Positions 11,055-22,679 of a stretch of DNA of 64,000 nt are shown here, in pieces. Source of the DNA: Moniliophthora roreri (Eukaryota > Basidiomycota > Agaricomycetes > Agaricales > Marasmiaceae); NCBI GenBank assembly GCA_001466705.2, contig LATX02000200.1, forward strand, positions 124,001 through 188,000, read 5' to 3'. Every line of letters starts with the position of its first letter. Position 1 is the first letter of the stretch. The notes under the pieces were generated by a model. That model saw nothing but the letters and a program-made list of their open reading frames with translations, did not search any database and had not been told where the DNA came from. Made by a program: the position numbers and the translations under genes.

Positions 11055-13235
11055 ATTACCATACCTTGAGAATATAACATGTGCTATAAGTCCCCATGAC
11101 CATTGACAAGAGTTATAACTGTCAATATAACCCCAGTTGTAGCCCAGTTATAATCCTTCATGATGGTAATGAAGGGTTATAATGCAGGATGGAACTGTGG
11201 TTATAAATAGAATTATAACCTCTCATAACTGTCATGATGGGTTATAACCTTACAGAGCTGTTACCAAGCAGTATAATACCTAAGTCTTGTTACAAGACTC
11301 ATAACAGTTAATTTAGAATGTATCTATTTTGTATCATGCTCTGTAGAGTACAGCCAGAAGCATATATTACATCCAGTGATATGCCTACTGAGCAGTAAAT
11401 ATACTCTGCAAGAACTCAGGCTTCTCTCCCACTTTCAAGCACTGACCCCCCTACAAGTCAGCTCCCAGCCCATAATGAGATGGTTGATTCAATTCTGGAC
11501 TGTATGTATGCACTGTCAATGTTATCAAATATAGTGGAGGAGAGCAAGTGAGATGTGTGGTGATTGTTGGAGTGTTGGATCCAGATGCCAAACTCCTCAG
11601 AGTTGATGACATGTGATATGTCATCAAGCTCTCTTGCCTTGCTTGCCATCTCTTTAATGCTATTTGATACCTCTGACACCTTAAAAATACAAAGGACATC
11701 TCTTGCAACCACACATTGAAAACCCTAAACCCTGACTAGCCCTAAACTGGTCTATGCACACCATCAATTCTCACATAAAGGCTGCCCCAGAATTCCAAAC
11801 ACCCTAACTTCCCTTTCTTCCCTTCCACCACCATCTCTCCCTTCTCCCTCCCTTTCACTTGTCCCTTCCCATCTTCAAATCTATCCTTATGCCTCAGTAT
11901 GAGCTCTTTATAATACATTGACACATCAGTATTGCAAGCCCTCCTGTCTCTTGTTGTTGACAGACTCAATTTATATACAGGCAACTCAGAACCAAAATGG
12001 GTAATTACAGTAGTGGGAGTGGAAATGTTGGATAGGGGCTGAAAGGTATATTCTTGCATCACTGGTTTTATTAATGATTCTTATGAGCTTTTCCCTGCAC
12101 AGTTCAACATTCAACCTTTACCCAGCATGCCTCAACTATCCAGATCTTGGCATGATGAAATGCTAGACCACTCAAGATCTTCCACATGAAAACTTGACTA
12201 TCTAAGACACCTCTCACAGCCCAGCTGCCAGATTCCAATGCCATCCTTCTCATATACTCCCACTCTGGTGCAGCTTGTCATCATTGGTACAAGTTTGAGG
12301 CCAAACAACACTGATGCATGTTTGCATCTCTTGAAGATTAGTAATACATTGTGTTGGTCAGATTAACTATTGATATACTACACTAGCTGGAAATATGGAG
12401 CTCAGTCACATCATTTGGTATGTATGGCCACTTCTGTGACTGATGTCATGAGAACTAATGATTGATTTCCTCCACAGCTAATGATTCTAAGTTTTGCAAT
12501 GTTTTAGTACATGATGCTGTGCTCAGGTTTGTCTTCTACCCTTCTCTTCCTGATGAACATGCTAATAATCTTTGGTTAGGCCATATTATCCTTCAGTGTG
12601 TCATACAAGGTTAATTAGTAGTGGGCTATGTACATTTCTTGTTTGTATGTATAAGATGATCATGAATAGTATTACCTGTACTTCACTCTGATACTTGAAA
12701 TCCCAACATAAGGTGCAAGATCTGATATATTATGTATTCTTGGTTGGAAACCTGGTAAATAGCTGAGTCCCTTCTGAGTAGCTGTAGCATTCAAAACTGG
12801 TTATAGCCCACCATAACCCATCATAACCTCTGAAACTTGCTGTAACCCTTAAAACTCATTTATAAACCCTATTATTCATGCTATTCCTTGTCACCCACTA
12901 TATTATCAGCTGCTTGTCATATTACACCATACATGCTGTATTACCTGCTACTCATTGTATTATCCCTTACCCATTATATCTCCAGCAACTCACCACAATC
13001 CTCAAGACTGTTGGTGCCAGGTATCAGGCACTATATTATGCTGGAGATCAATTATGGTTGCAGCTATAATTGATGGTGACCTTAATGGGGGATTGTCACC
13101 AATCTCAAGGGTCAGTATCCAGTTGTAACTTCTTCCAGATTTTGCTAATGGGTGTATCCTGACTACTGGCCATCTCAAAAGGTACACTATCAGCTCTATT
13201 CTCTTGCCTTTCATGTCCAGGACCCAGAACATCTC
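11055..13235 (+). repeat. Left arm of a large inverted repeat
   Basis: Blocks in this segment match the reverse complement of 22680-24460 in consistent inverted order. 11057-11290 (rich in GGTTATAAC-type words) pairs with 24215-24450. 11722-11870 (AACCCTAAACCCTGACTAG, then a C/T-rich tract) pairs with 23810-23965. 12700-13150 (ending in GACCTTAATGGGGGATTGTC) pairs with 22680-23115. Between blocks the arms have diverged or gained and lost sequence (11300-11720 and parts of 12060-12680 do not align by eye). Minus frames at 11458-11712 and 11742-12062 are unassigned. Confidence 0.75.
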
Positions 13236-16200
13236 TCACAGCTCCAGCTTTTTGGTTTGTAATTGAGCCTCATGCAAGCTAGATGATACTAGAATACCTG
13301 TGAGTGAATACTGATGCCAATATTAGCAGTATGACTCACCTATTGTGCTTCATAGTTTGTCTGTTTACAGTGAATCACAGTATTGTCTTCCTGCTCACCA
13401 TTACTCACTGCAACACCACAAAGGCATTGTGCCAAGGTAACAGCAAGTGTAGTATTGACAACTGAAGGCTCTGGTACATCTGGCAGGACATTATTGGCCT
13501 AGTAAATCACTAATATCAGTATCATGTCACAATTGAAGAAAAATACATTATCATAATTGTTGTCTTTTTGAATGGCAGGCAATGTGAGAGTGAAATTTTA
13601 AGAAGTTCCTGCCAAACATCACCAAATCTGCACAGAAAAAGCTTGAGAAGGTTCTAGCACTTTTGTTCAAGTGCTTAGGCACCTCATTTGGCTTAAAAGG
13701 CACCACAATTTGGCTGAATGACCTCAATATAGAGTGGGACAGAAAAAAATTTTAAGCTCTTCAAAGTGAACCTACCTATCTAACTCTAGATCAGGGTTTG
13801 AATCATGTGGACCCTCTTGGCTAACAAGCACTCCAGTTCCTTCCTCAGCCAATCCATTTGCTCATTCCCACAAAGCTTTAAACAGAAACTTTACATACAG
13901 CCACAGCCAAAATTATTGCAATACTATTTTTGGAAATATGTTCCCATTACTATAGGAAATGCAGGACACCTTAGAAAACATCTACCAAAACATACTCTCT
14001 TGAATTTTTTATTAATCACAGCAGACAGGGCTCAAAATACTTGATTGGACCCAAAAGATCTGGAGAAAAAGAAATTTTAGCAAGAGTGTGTACCTGTCCC
14101 TCATTGATTTTGGCACACCTGTGAATGAATTCCCTTCTTTGGTATTGCAATAATTTTGGCCATTAATACCACTTGAATGTGCTACACAAAGAGCTAATCT
14201 GTTGATCAGATCCTGCTCTACTATTGTCTATGTGTGTGTGTGGTAATGTGCAGAGTGTGGTTCAGTGTGATCAGAGTTACTGCACTTAGACTCTATTTGA
14301 TGTTTTGTAATCTGAATAAGCATGTATTCATTTATCAATGTAGAGACTATGAGAATATATTTGTTTAATAAATCATTTTTATTGTGTGTTTTCTGGTTTC
14401 TACTCTCTCAATCAAGCCTAAATACAACAGCTAATTGTGCTGAGGCGATGGTAAGACTACCCTGAAGTGATAACTCAAGTAATCAAAGACTACAGTACCC
14501 CTTGTACTGGATACAACCCTCTTGGTTGTGATCTGTAACACACTTAAGCAGGAAGACTTCTACTTCCAATGTAGCCTGAGCCCTCTCTAAAATGTGTTGA
14601 CACTAGTAAAACACTAGCTGCCTCCAGAAAGCCACCAAAACTTTCTGATACAAAGTCTTCTCTTGACTTGAAAATGACTATTCACTAAAGTGCAGAACAA
14701 ATATCTGGCTTTGCCATCACTATCAAGTTTGGTTTATAGTCTTATATCTCAACTAGGTCTACTCTGAGTCCCTAGGGCCTGACATGAGGAGGAAAATCTG
14801 ATTGAATGTGATTTCTCTACACAAACAATAGCCATATACAAATATTGTGTAGTGGTGGGGCAGATTCCTCTTGCTCCCACCTACAAAATGGCTGTCCTTA
14901 TATACTGCTGGAAACAAATATCTACAATAAAATTATAATAATAGGTATATATTTTACTGGTTACAGGAAAAATCACAAAATGAACATATATGGGTTCAGT
15001 CCCTTGTCACAATAGTAATCCCATACCATATATAGGTATGTGGGTCACCAATAAATACAATCTCAGGTATCAGAAGCACAACATAAGCTAGGCCCTCCAT
15101 GCAGTATATGGGTATCTAGGTTCAGAATCCATTGCTACTGCATAGGAGTTCCTTATTCTGTTTTTCAATGGTTGGAAATACTCTCAACTTCCATAGGAGT
15201 CATTGAGTATTTCCTTGTTCTGTCTGTCCTATCTGACTGACTCATGCTTATCTCTCATGTGTCTTTTCTTGTCTATCGATCCTATCTGATTTCCATCTTA
15301 TTGCTTTCTCCTATCTTTGGAGGATCATTGCATCACCATCTTGGAATGCAGAGTGATCATATACTGGAGCTAATACTCCATCATATATCTGCTTTGGATA
15401 TTGTCATGTCTTTTCTCTTGGTATATCATAGGTATCATCCTGAGCTTGAAGGAGCTCTCTGAGAGTAAATGAAGGTTGTTTAAAAGTAAAATATCCCCTT
15501 GATATACCATATATATGTTCAACTACCAATGTGTCTCTCTTGAACACACTGTATAGAGGTCCCTACAGGTTTTGGGAGGCTCAATGCACAATATTAAGAG
15601 TCTATAAGTGACTTGGTACCCATATGAGGTGTACCATAAGTACAATTAACTTATAACTTTGTGCCATCAAGCATATATAGGTTTTGACTGACTACTCAGG
15701 CTCCTATCAGTCCTTCCATTTCCATTTTTCTTATCATTTCAACTGTTTAAATACATCCAAACAATGCTCATATGTGTAGAATTTGAAAGGTTTATAAAAT
15801 TGGTGTATTACTGTGGCTGTAGAACAGGGTGGGAAGATGAGAGGAAAGTGGATCCTCTGAAGAGGATCCCCTGACAATACAAGCCAGTACTACAATAGCA
15901 AAGTCATTGTGCCCCCAAGCCGCAAGTAGAGCTCAAGGAATGGGTGGCAAAAATTGTTTAATTGTAAACAAGCAGAGGTCCCACTGTCATTGTGATTAAG
16001 CTGGTTAAAAAAGAAAATATCAGCACCAGATATGATAGATGTAGTAGAGAAATTACATACCTATAAACATCACCAAAACTGACAAGAGGTTATAATACTG
16101 ATAGGATGGTAAGTAACATGATACATACCTTACACAATGGTATATAATTATTATACCTGTCATAATAAGGCTACATGGTGTTGTAAGGTCAGCAACACAA

Positions 16201-17533
16201 GGCAGCACATTGCAGGGATTGCAATGAGTTGTATTATATTGTGTTACAGGTATTATATTATGTTCTAGATGGTATATTGTGTTATATGTTCTACAACATG
16301 TTGCCAAGCCTAGATGCAGCCTTGCTTCAATCCAATCCAAATGAACAGGCAAAAGAATCATATATTGACTCCAAATACATACATACAGGGTAAAGTATTA
16401 CTAGCAACATTGACATCTCTACAACTCTGGAATCCCCCATTACAACCTTCATGTTTGTGGTGGACAGGTGTCTAAAAGCAAGAATGAGTAAATATGTTAC
16501 TAGAAAAAATACCCATAAGAGCAAACTCACCAAACTATATGTTATGGAGAGCAACACTGGCAATCAAAGAACCTAAGACAGTACTATTAGTAACTAAGAT
16601 AAAAGAGTGAATGAAGAGAACAGACCTTATATGGACATATGAGGACACTAGCAATAGTGAACTTGATCATACATAATGTAGGATTTAATTTGTTGGATCT
16701 AGACTTGAAGACGTAAGAGTCTATGTTATGAGATAAGCTGTGAGAGACATACCTTCTTTCAGATGCTGTCTGAGTACTGGTGTTACTGATAGATGTAGTT
16801 GGGAGATTGGTAGCATTGACAGACATTATCAATGGCATTGTCAGCAGTGAGGGCAGTGACATGGCACATAATGTTGAGGACATTGACAGTGACACATCAG
16901 ACAGCATTAGTATTATTGTAGAAATGTTATCAAGGGCTTTGGCATTGAGCATGCTGTTGGCAGCAGTGAGGATGGTGACATGGTGGTGACACATCAAACA
17001 GTATTGAGGAAGTTGTTGAGTGTGTTGTTGGCATCAAGAATAGCATTGAGAATGGTGTTAGTGTTGTTGGTGGTGAGGATGACAATGGTGGGGATGGTGA
17101 TAGTGGGGATGACAATAATGGAGACAATGGTGGTGGTTAAGAGGAAAGAAGCAGAGTTTGAAAATTTGCCAGGTGTCTGAATTTAAGGTCCACTTTGATG
17201 AGATCTTCACTCATGTGATTGCCCATTTTATTTTTTTCCTTGCCTGATAGTGATGCTGCATCACTCATGCAATTCCCTTGTATTCTATTGGTATGCTATG
17301 TAACATGATATAACACCTACGATTCAATACAATGCTAGCAATGCATTGTAACACCTGGAACACAATACAACACAATATAATGTCTGTAACACATTATAAC
17401 ACCCTGCAATTGTTACAGGGCATTATATTAGATATGTAACTCAGATGCATTACTACAGAATAATTTCATAGTGTTCTAATTATGCTAAAATCCTCTAGAA
17501 TAATTGCAGGCCATTGCAGCAGCCTGTCAGTTT
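13236..17533. other. Inner spacer of the inverted repeat, left half
   Basis: No gene recognised. There are short repeats of ATTATATTGTGTTACAG type at 16220-16300 and, inverted, at 17310-17420, and a degenerate GATGACAATGG/GTTGTTGG-type tract at 16790-17140 that produces artificial ORFs on both strands. Confidence 0.4.
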
Positions 17534-17536
17534 TGG

Positions 17537-17650
17537 TGATGAAGAACAGATACTACATCTGGTTAAAAAGAGGATTGTCAGCCTTTTGGCTTGGATTATG
17601 CTGCTGCAAGAATAAATAAGATGCACTTGATCTAAGCCAAAAGGCCAGAG
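17537..17650 (-). ncRNA. U2 snRNA 5' region with a 68-nt intron-like insertion (possible pseudogene)
   Basis: The minus strand reads CTCTGGCCTTTTGGCTTAG then ATCAAGTG, the conserved stem-loop I region of U2 snRNA. After an insertion it reads GTAGTATCTGTTCTT then CATCA, the branch-point-pairing sequence and start of stem II. The two halves lie in the right order and in U2 are normally continuous (ATCAAGTGTAGTATCTG). The insertion, 17559-17626, begins GTGCAT, has CTGAC 22 bases before its end, a pyrimidine tract and CCAG, so it resembles an mRNA-type intron. It also holds an inverted copy of the stem-loop I word AAGCCAAAAGGC. Sequence 3' of CATCA no longer resembles U2 and no Sm site was recognised, so a decayed or retrotransposed copy is quite possible. 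Confidence 0.6.
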
Positions 17651-18094
17651 TGGTAAGGAATCAGAATGATGGGGCACTGCTATTATAGATTTCCAGGTGC
17701 ACATGGACCAGGTGGAAGATCACATGGAGCAAATGTGCAGCACAATACAGGTGTGGCAATATTCTGGTGTGCTAAGTGCTTAGGTGTTATGAGCAGGGAT
17801 AAACATAGAACACAGCAGTACCTTACAGGTGTGGCAGAATCAGTACTACATCTGAGTGGGCACCAGAAAACTCCCTTGCAAAAGTAACTCCATGGTATGA
17901 ATGCCCAGTAGCCAGGAGCTCATGAGAGTTATCTAGAAGTCATAAGTGGAGTAAACACTCAGAGACAGTACCTGCTTAGTGCTCACCTATACTCTAGAAG
18001 TGAATGGTCCTTCAATTACAGCATGGCCTTTGCTCAAGAAGATCAGAATATTATTGACACTTGGCTATACCAGTTGGCTGGATTGACCAACTGA

Positions 18095-18167
18095 CCTTGC
18101 ATGCTGATCCAAGTTAAATGCACAAGACTACAAGTGCAATGCTCTACCACCTAAACTGGCAGTAGAA
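18095..18167 (-). other. tRNA-derived sequence, SINE-like or decayed tRNA
   Basis: The minus strand carries TAGGTGGTAGAGCATTGCAC, a good tRNA D-arm and A box. A TTGTAG anticodon-loop-like word and an imperfect T-arm (CTTGGATCAGCATGCAAG) with a poor B box follow. The acceptor stem does not pair convincingly. It is best read as a degenerate tRNA or the head of a SINE. Confidence 0.35.
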
Positions 18168-18169
18168 TC

Positions 18170-20100
18170 TAGACTGTGCTATGATCCAAGAATGTCTTTG
18201 AACCAGTCCATAGAGCTGGGTTTGGAGTTGACAGTTGTAAGAAAAACACCATGGAGTAGGAGCTGACTGCTGGGTAATAATGTACATTAACTGTCACATG
18301 CCATACTGAGCTCAGTCATCTTTGCATTGAGGATGGTAAGAGAAGCCATCCTACATCTAGGACACAGTGACAAGTTAGCTATGTTTAGAAGGTATTGCAA
18401 GAGTATCTGAAGTTCACTATAACAAGAAAATAGTGTTAAGCATGTTGTCCTTGAAACACAAACTTCAGTGGGCTCAGAGATGGACTGTTCCTGGGTTGGA
18501 AATGAGTGGCAAAGACAGTAGTGCATTACAGAATGTATTAGTTATTGGAGAAAGGGACCCAAACTATATTGTGCTGAGGGTTTGGTTAGAGCATAGAGTT
18601 GTGGCCCCTTGGACAGCAGCAGAGGATTGGGGTGGTCTGGTGGTATGCCTTGGGGTTGTGATAGACTTAGGTACTGGATGGACATGTCATCTTGTATTTA
18701 CATAGGTATACATTAGAATATACAAGATTCTCTGACTACATCTGACAGGCTCCAATGAAGGGTAACAGCTATATCAACCTCACCTCAATCCATTAAATAA
18801 TGTCAGTGGTCACTGTCAGAAAGTGCAGCCCCTTATTGATGGTATCCATTGGTATCTAATAGGTTTTAAGAGTGACATATGTCATTGGATGACATCAGAT
18901 ACCATCAGCAGATTTCTCACTGGGAGCTTAATTGAGCATGCACTTTCTCTAGATAGGAGAGTTCCTGTTAATATGTATAACATAGCAATGGATTGCTTAG
19001 TAAGTGCAACATTAAGTGGGCCTAATCATGAGTATCTAGACTGGTGAACATTCTAGTTGCTGTAGCTTGTCATATGTTGCTTTCACACACTGTGACACAT
19101 TCAAGTCTTTAATCACAACTGCCACCACCTATTACAGCTCAACCATATGCTCACTTCATCATCAAAGTTATGAACATCTTAGGAGAGACTGCTCAGCTTT
19201 AAATTCTGCCTGTTTGATTGACACAAGCCTGAGACTCAGACTTACCAGAAACATGGTGTTAATTTTGGTTTCCCCTACTTTAATCTGTTGGTGGGTTGTT
19301 TTCATTCATCTATCAAATACCAGGTGACTCACTTGAGCAGAAGTGGGGATCTTTCAGCAGTAAAGTCTGATAGACTACTTATGCATTTAACCTCAATCAA
19401 GTTCATTTGACTCTTTGATTCCACAGACTGGCAATTAACACTTCTTTTAGCCAGACTCAAAAACCAAGCAGACAAGCAGGGACCTCACAGCTAGGCCTCA
19501 ACAATCAGTCAGAAGATTGCATCCAAGAGCCTCAAGGTGTTCAATAAACTGATACTACCTTCTATAGATCCTGATCATCTCACTTGAATCCCAGAAAAGA
19601 CTGAGAACCATGTAGTGTCATCACTTCAGAAGCTCTTAGAGGATTTCTGTCCATGTCACCTTCTATTTTGTTATTGATCTGATCATTTCTCACTTGTCTA
19701 GAGTTATAGCACAACATTCAGTTTTCTATTTATGTTCTTTCCTTAATTTGAGATCTCATGAGTTATCTGTAGATCAGGTGTGCAGAACTAGGTCAACACC
19801 AATAGGATAGCAGAGGCTCAAATTCCCATTAAGGACTAGAGGAAATGTATGGGATCATACAGGTTGCAGGTGTCAGTGTAATAATGCTGATCTTTGACCA
19901 ACAGTATCACTGCTACTCCAGATGTTTGCTTCATCACATCAGCAACTTTCAGATCCATCTTCATGTAACACTCATCTCGCATGACATTTTGATAGAGTCC
20001 AAAATAACTGCTCTTTCTGTACATTTTTGGCATAAAGAAAATTGAACAGTATAAAAAGCAGAGCCTCAGTCCATTGCATCCCTCATACTGTGACTGTGTA
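18170..20100. other. Inner spacer of the inverted repeat, no gene recognised
   Basis: CG-poor sequence with only short frames lacking recognisable motifs (for example 18433-18705 and 19067-19327). The last 60 bases before 20103 would hold the promoter of the 7-TM gene. Confidence 0.35.
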
Positions 20101-20102
20101 CC

Positions 20103-21655
20103 ATGTCCAACTCTTCCATAACAGAGATTATTGCACCTTTTACTACAACTACCAATATCCTGGTGACACCAATAGCAAACCTTACTGTATGTTTTCTTTT
20201 TCTGTTGGTTTCCATCTTCTTAGTGCTCTACTGCTTCTCTAGGTTATGTTTTATGTCTATGGTAAAGTCAAATGCCTCAGCACAGTTACTACAGAGATCT
20301 GACATGCAACCCATGCCAGGCATCTACACAGTTCTATTCATCATTTCACTTCATATTCTCATCTGCCAACAAGATCACCAAAACAGAGTGCTCTATATGT
20401 TCTTCACTATAGCACTTTTTACCCTGACAAGTGCATATATTATTGTGGAGACCTTTATTTCTGTCTACCAGGCAACTCTGGAGTTTACATTTACAAAAAA
20501 TCAAGATTGGGCATCATTTTTGGCATATTTGTATTATGATAATGCAATGACAATCATGACGTATGTAGAGAAGTTACTTATATGGACTTGTTATGACTAA
20601 CAGTATTCTAGTGCCTTTGAAATGGTTCTGCCATTATGCCTGGTGTAAGTCTATTTTGTTTATGCATTTAAATTTACTAACTAATCCATTTGAGATAGAA
20701 CTATAGCAGATTTGATGCTAGTATGCCCCTTATAGTAATCCTGCCTTATTAATTCTCACACTCACTCTTGAATCTACTCAGCTCCACCGCTGCTGTGTGA
20801 TATGGGGCTCATCCAAATGGATTGCATTTCCACTTATCTTCATGATTCTTTCACTAGCTAGTAAGTATTCTCTTAGTTCAGTTGCATTACTGAGCTCATT
20901 CTGGCACTGGTACTAGTCTGTGAAATTGTTGCCTCTGCATTTGTAGTCATTGGCTTCAGCAATACTGCTGATCTAGCAAAATTACAACTATATCTTCAGG
21001 GCAGTACTATAGACACTGCATTCTGGCTTACAGAGATGGGTATTAATATCATTTTGACATTGCTGACAGGTCAGTCCTGGCAGATCTGTGAAAACCTGAC
21101 ATTAACTTACTTCCTGTAGCTGGTCGCATATGGTGGATTAGCAGAGAAGCATGTAGACATATGGGACCTGCCATTAAAACCAAGTATAACACAATTGTAG
21201 CTATTATGTATGTTTTTCAACTCTCCCTCAGTTTAGACTCACTCTCACCTGTAGATTGTTAGACTTGAGAGCGGGATCCTCTACCCCATCTTCCTTACTA
21301 CTAGTGCCACTTACACTTTAGTACTTGATCCAGATAGTACTGGTTCAAGACCTTTTTCACTCTTTATTGTCACATACCAAGTTGCTGTATGTTCAACATT
21401 TCTTGTTTTATTATCAACTGACTTGATATGCTCTTACAGGGAATTGCCCCAACATTGATTATTATATGGGCAGCTGTAGGCAAGACCATTGAACACACAA
21501 GCATGAACCAAGTTTTGTCAAGTCTTCACTTTGCTAATGGTACAGTTCCTGGATCTGGGAATTCAGATTCCAGATCACATATACAGACAATTGACATTGA
21601 GGGGGGCCTATCAGCAGAGAGAGTTCAAAATCCAGGCAAGGAAATGTCTGCATAG
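20103..21655 (+). CDS. Seven-transmembrane protein of a large basidiomycete family, 8 exons, intact
   Basis: Exons 20103-20560, 20604-20644, 20707-20720, 20782-20860, 20917-21069, 21120-21207, 21263-21386 and 21440-21655 join without a stop to 390 residues. Hydrophobic segments include LTVCFLFLLVSIFLVLYCF, VLYMFFTIALFTLTSAYII, FPLIFMILSLA and INIILTLLTAGRIWWISREA. The motif LHRCCVIWG, the AGRIWW...R segment, LESGILYP and a last helix APTLIIIWAAVGKT are hallmarks of an unnamed multi-pass family greatly expanded in agaricomycetes. Its role is unknown; a sensor or receptor function is only speculation. It lies in CG-poor DNA between two inverted arms, yet all splice sites and frames hold, so it is probably functional or recently so. 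The 14-bp third exon is the least certain piece. Confidence 0.8.
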
Positions 21656-21659
21656 ACTG

Positions 21660-22679
21660 TTGTAGTATCTGTTGCATAAACCTGGTTTGTTACATTCCTC
21701 TCCTCTATCATCTATGCTTCCCCCTCTCCTGGACACTTTCACTTCCCCAGCCCCCTTTTTCATCTCATGTATGCTTCTCCTTTCATCAGACATTTACACA
21801 TCCCCAGCTCCCATTTCCTTCTCTCATATGTAACCTATATTTCATCACATTCTCCAACTGTGTTGGTATTTATTAGCAATCACTAGACTTTATGGTCTAT
21901 ACTTATATAGTAGATACATAAACTTCAGTTGTATGTATTTAAGCACCTGGTCAAAGGTCTAAGTACCTCAGCTTGACCTAGTTAATCCTATACCTTGTGT
22001 CAACACATAGAAACTTAATCTGATCTCTAAGCTCTCCCTCTCTCTCTCAAACTTGTACCTTTGAATGGACTTAGAGCAATCAGAGCTCAAAGTCAGCTTG
22101 TGTTAACATCTGAAGGCACAAGTAATATAACATGGTTTGTGAATTCTATATACAAAGTCTAAATATAACATATACTGGAGCCTCAATGACCAGTGTAGAC
22201 AGGTAGAGCATTTAGATGATGTTGAGTATGTTTTAACATCTGCAGAGCCTAAGATAAGATGTTCAGAGATGAAAATGATCAAGATGGATATACAAGTCAC
22301 TCAGCCAGCTGTGAAATTTGCAGCAACAAACTGCTGAGCACTTGGTGTTTCACTGGCATCCATTGGGACATTGGATGCTTAGAATCTGAATGGTTGATAT
22401 GGAAGAAACCAAGGAGACCATGTCAACAGTGTGTACTTTGACACCTAAACACACAGGATGGTAGGTGAGATGTTGAATGCAACATTGTTTGTCATTTTTG
22501 TGGGTCCAGATGCTGTGGTAACCTGTTCTCATGGTCAAGTAACAGTCAGCAGATAGAAATTACTTAGAGCATGATCAAGTCTCTACTGAAGATATATCTG
22601 TTGAAGTGGACAATTATAAGCTGGCTGCATGTTTCTAGTTGAGAGAGGGGTTCAAGTACTAGCAGAGGAGAAGTGTAAG
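21660..22679. other. Spacer 3' of the 7-TM gene
   Basis: A C/T-rich tract at 21690-21840 follows the stop; nothing else was recognised. Confidence 0.35.

Noticed and set aside
16780..17180. ORFs on both strands in the GATGACAATGG tract
   Set aside because: Low-complexity repeats give open frames on both strands without codon structure.
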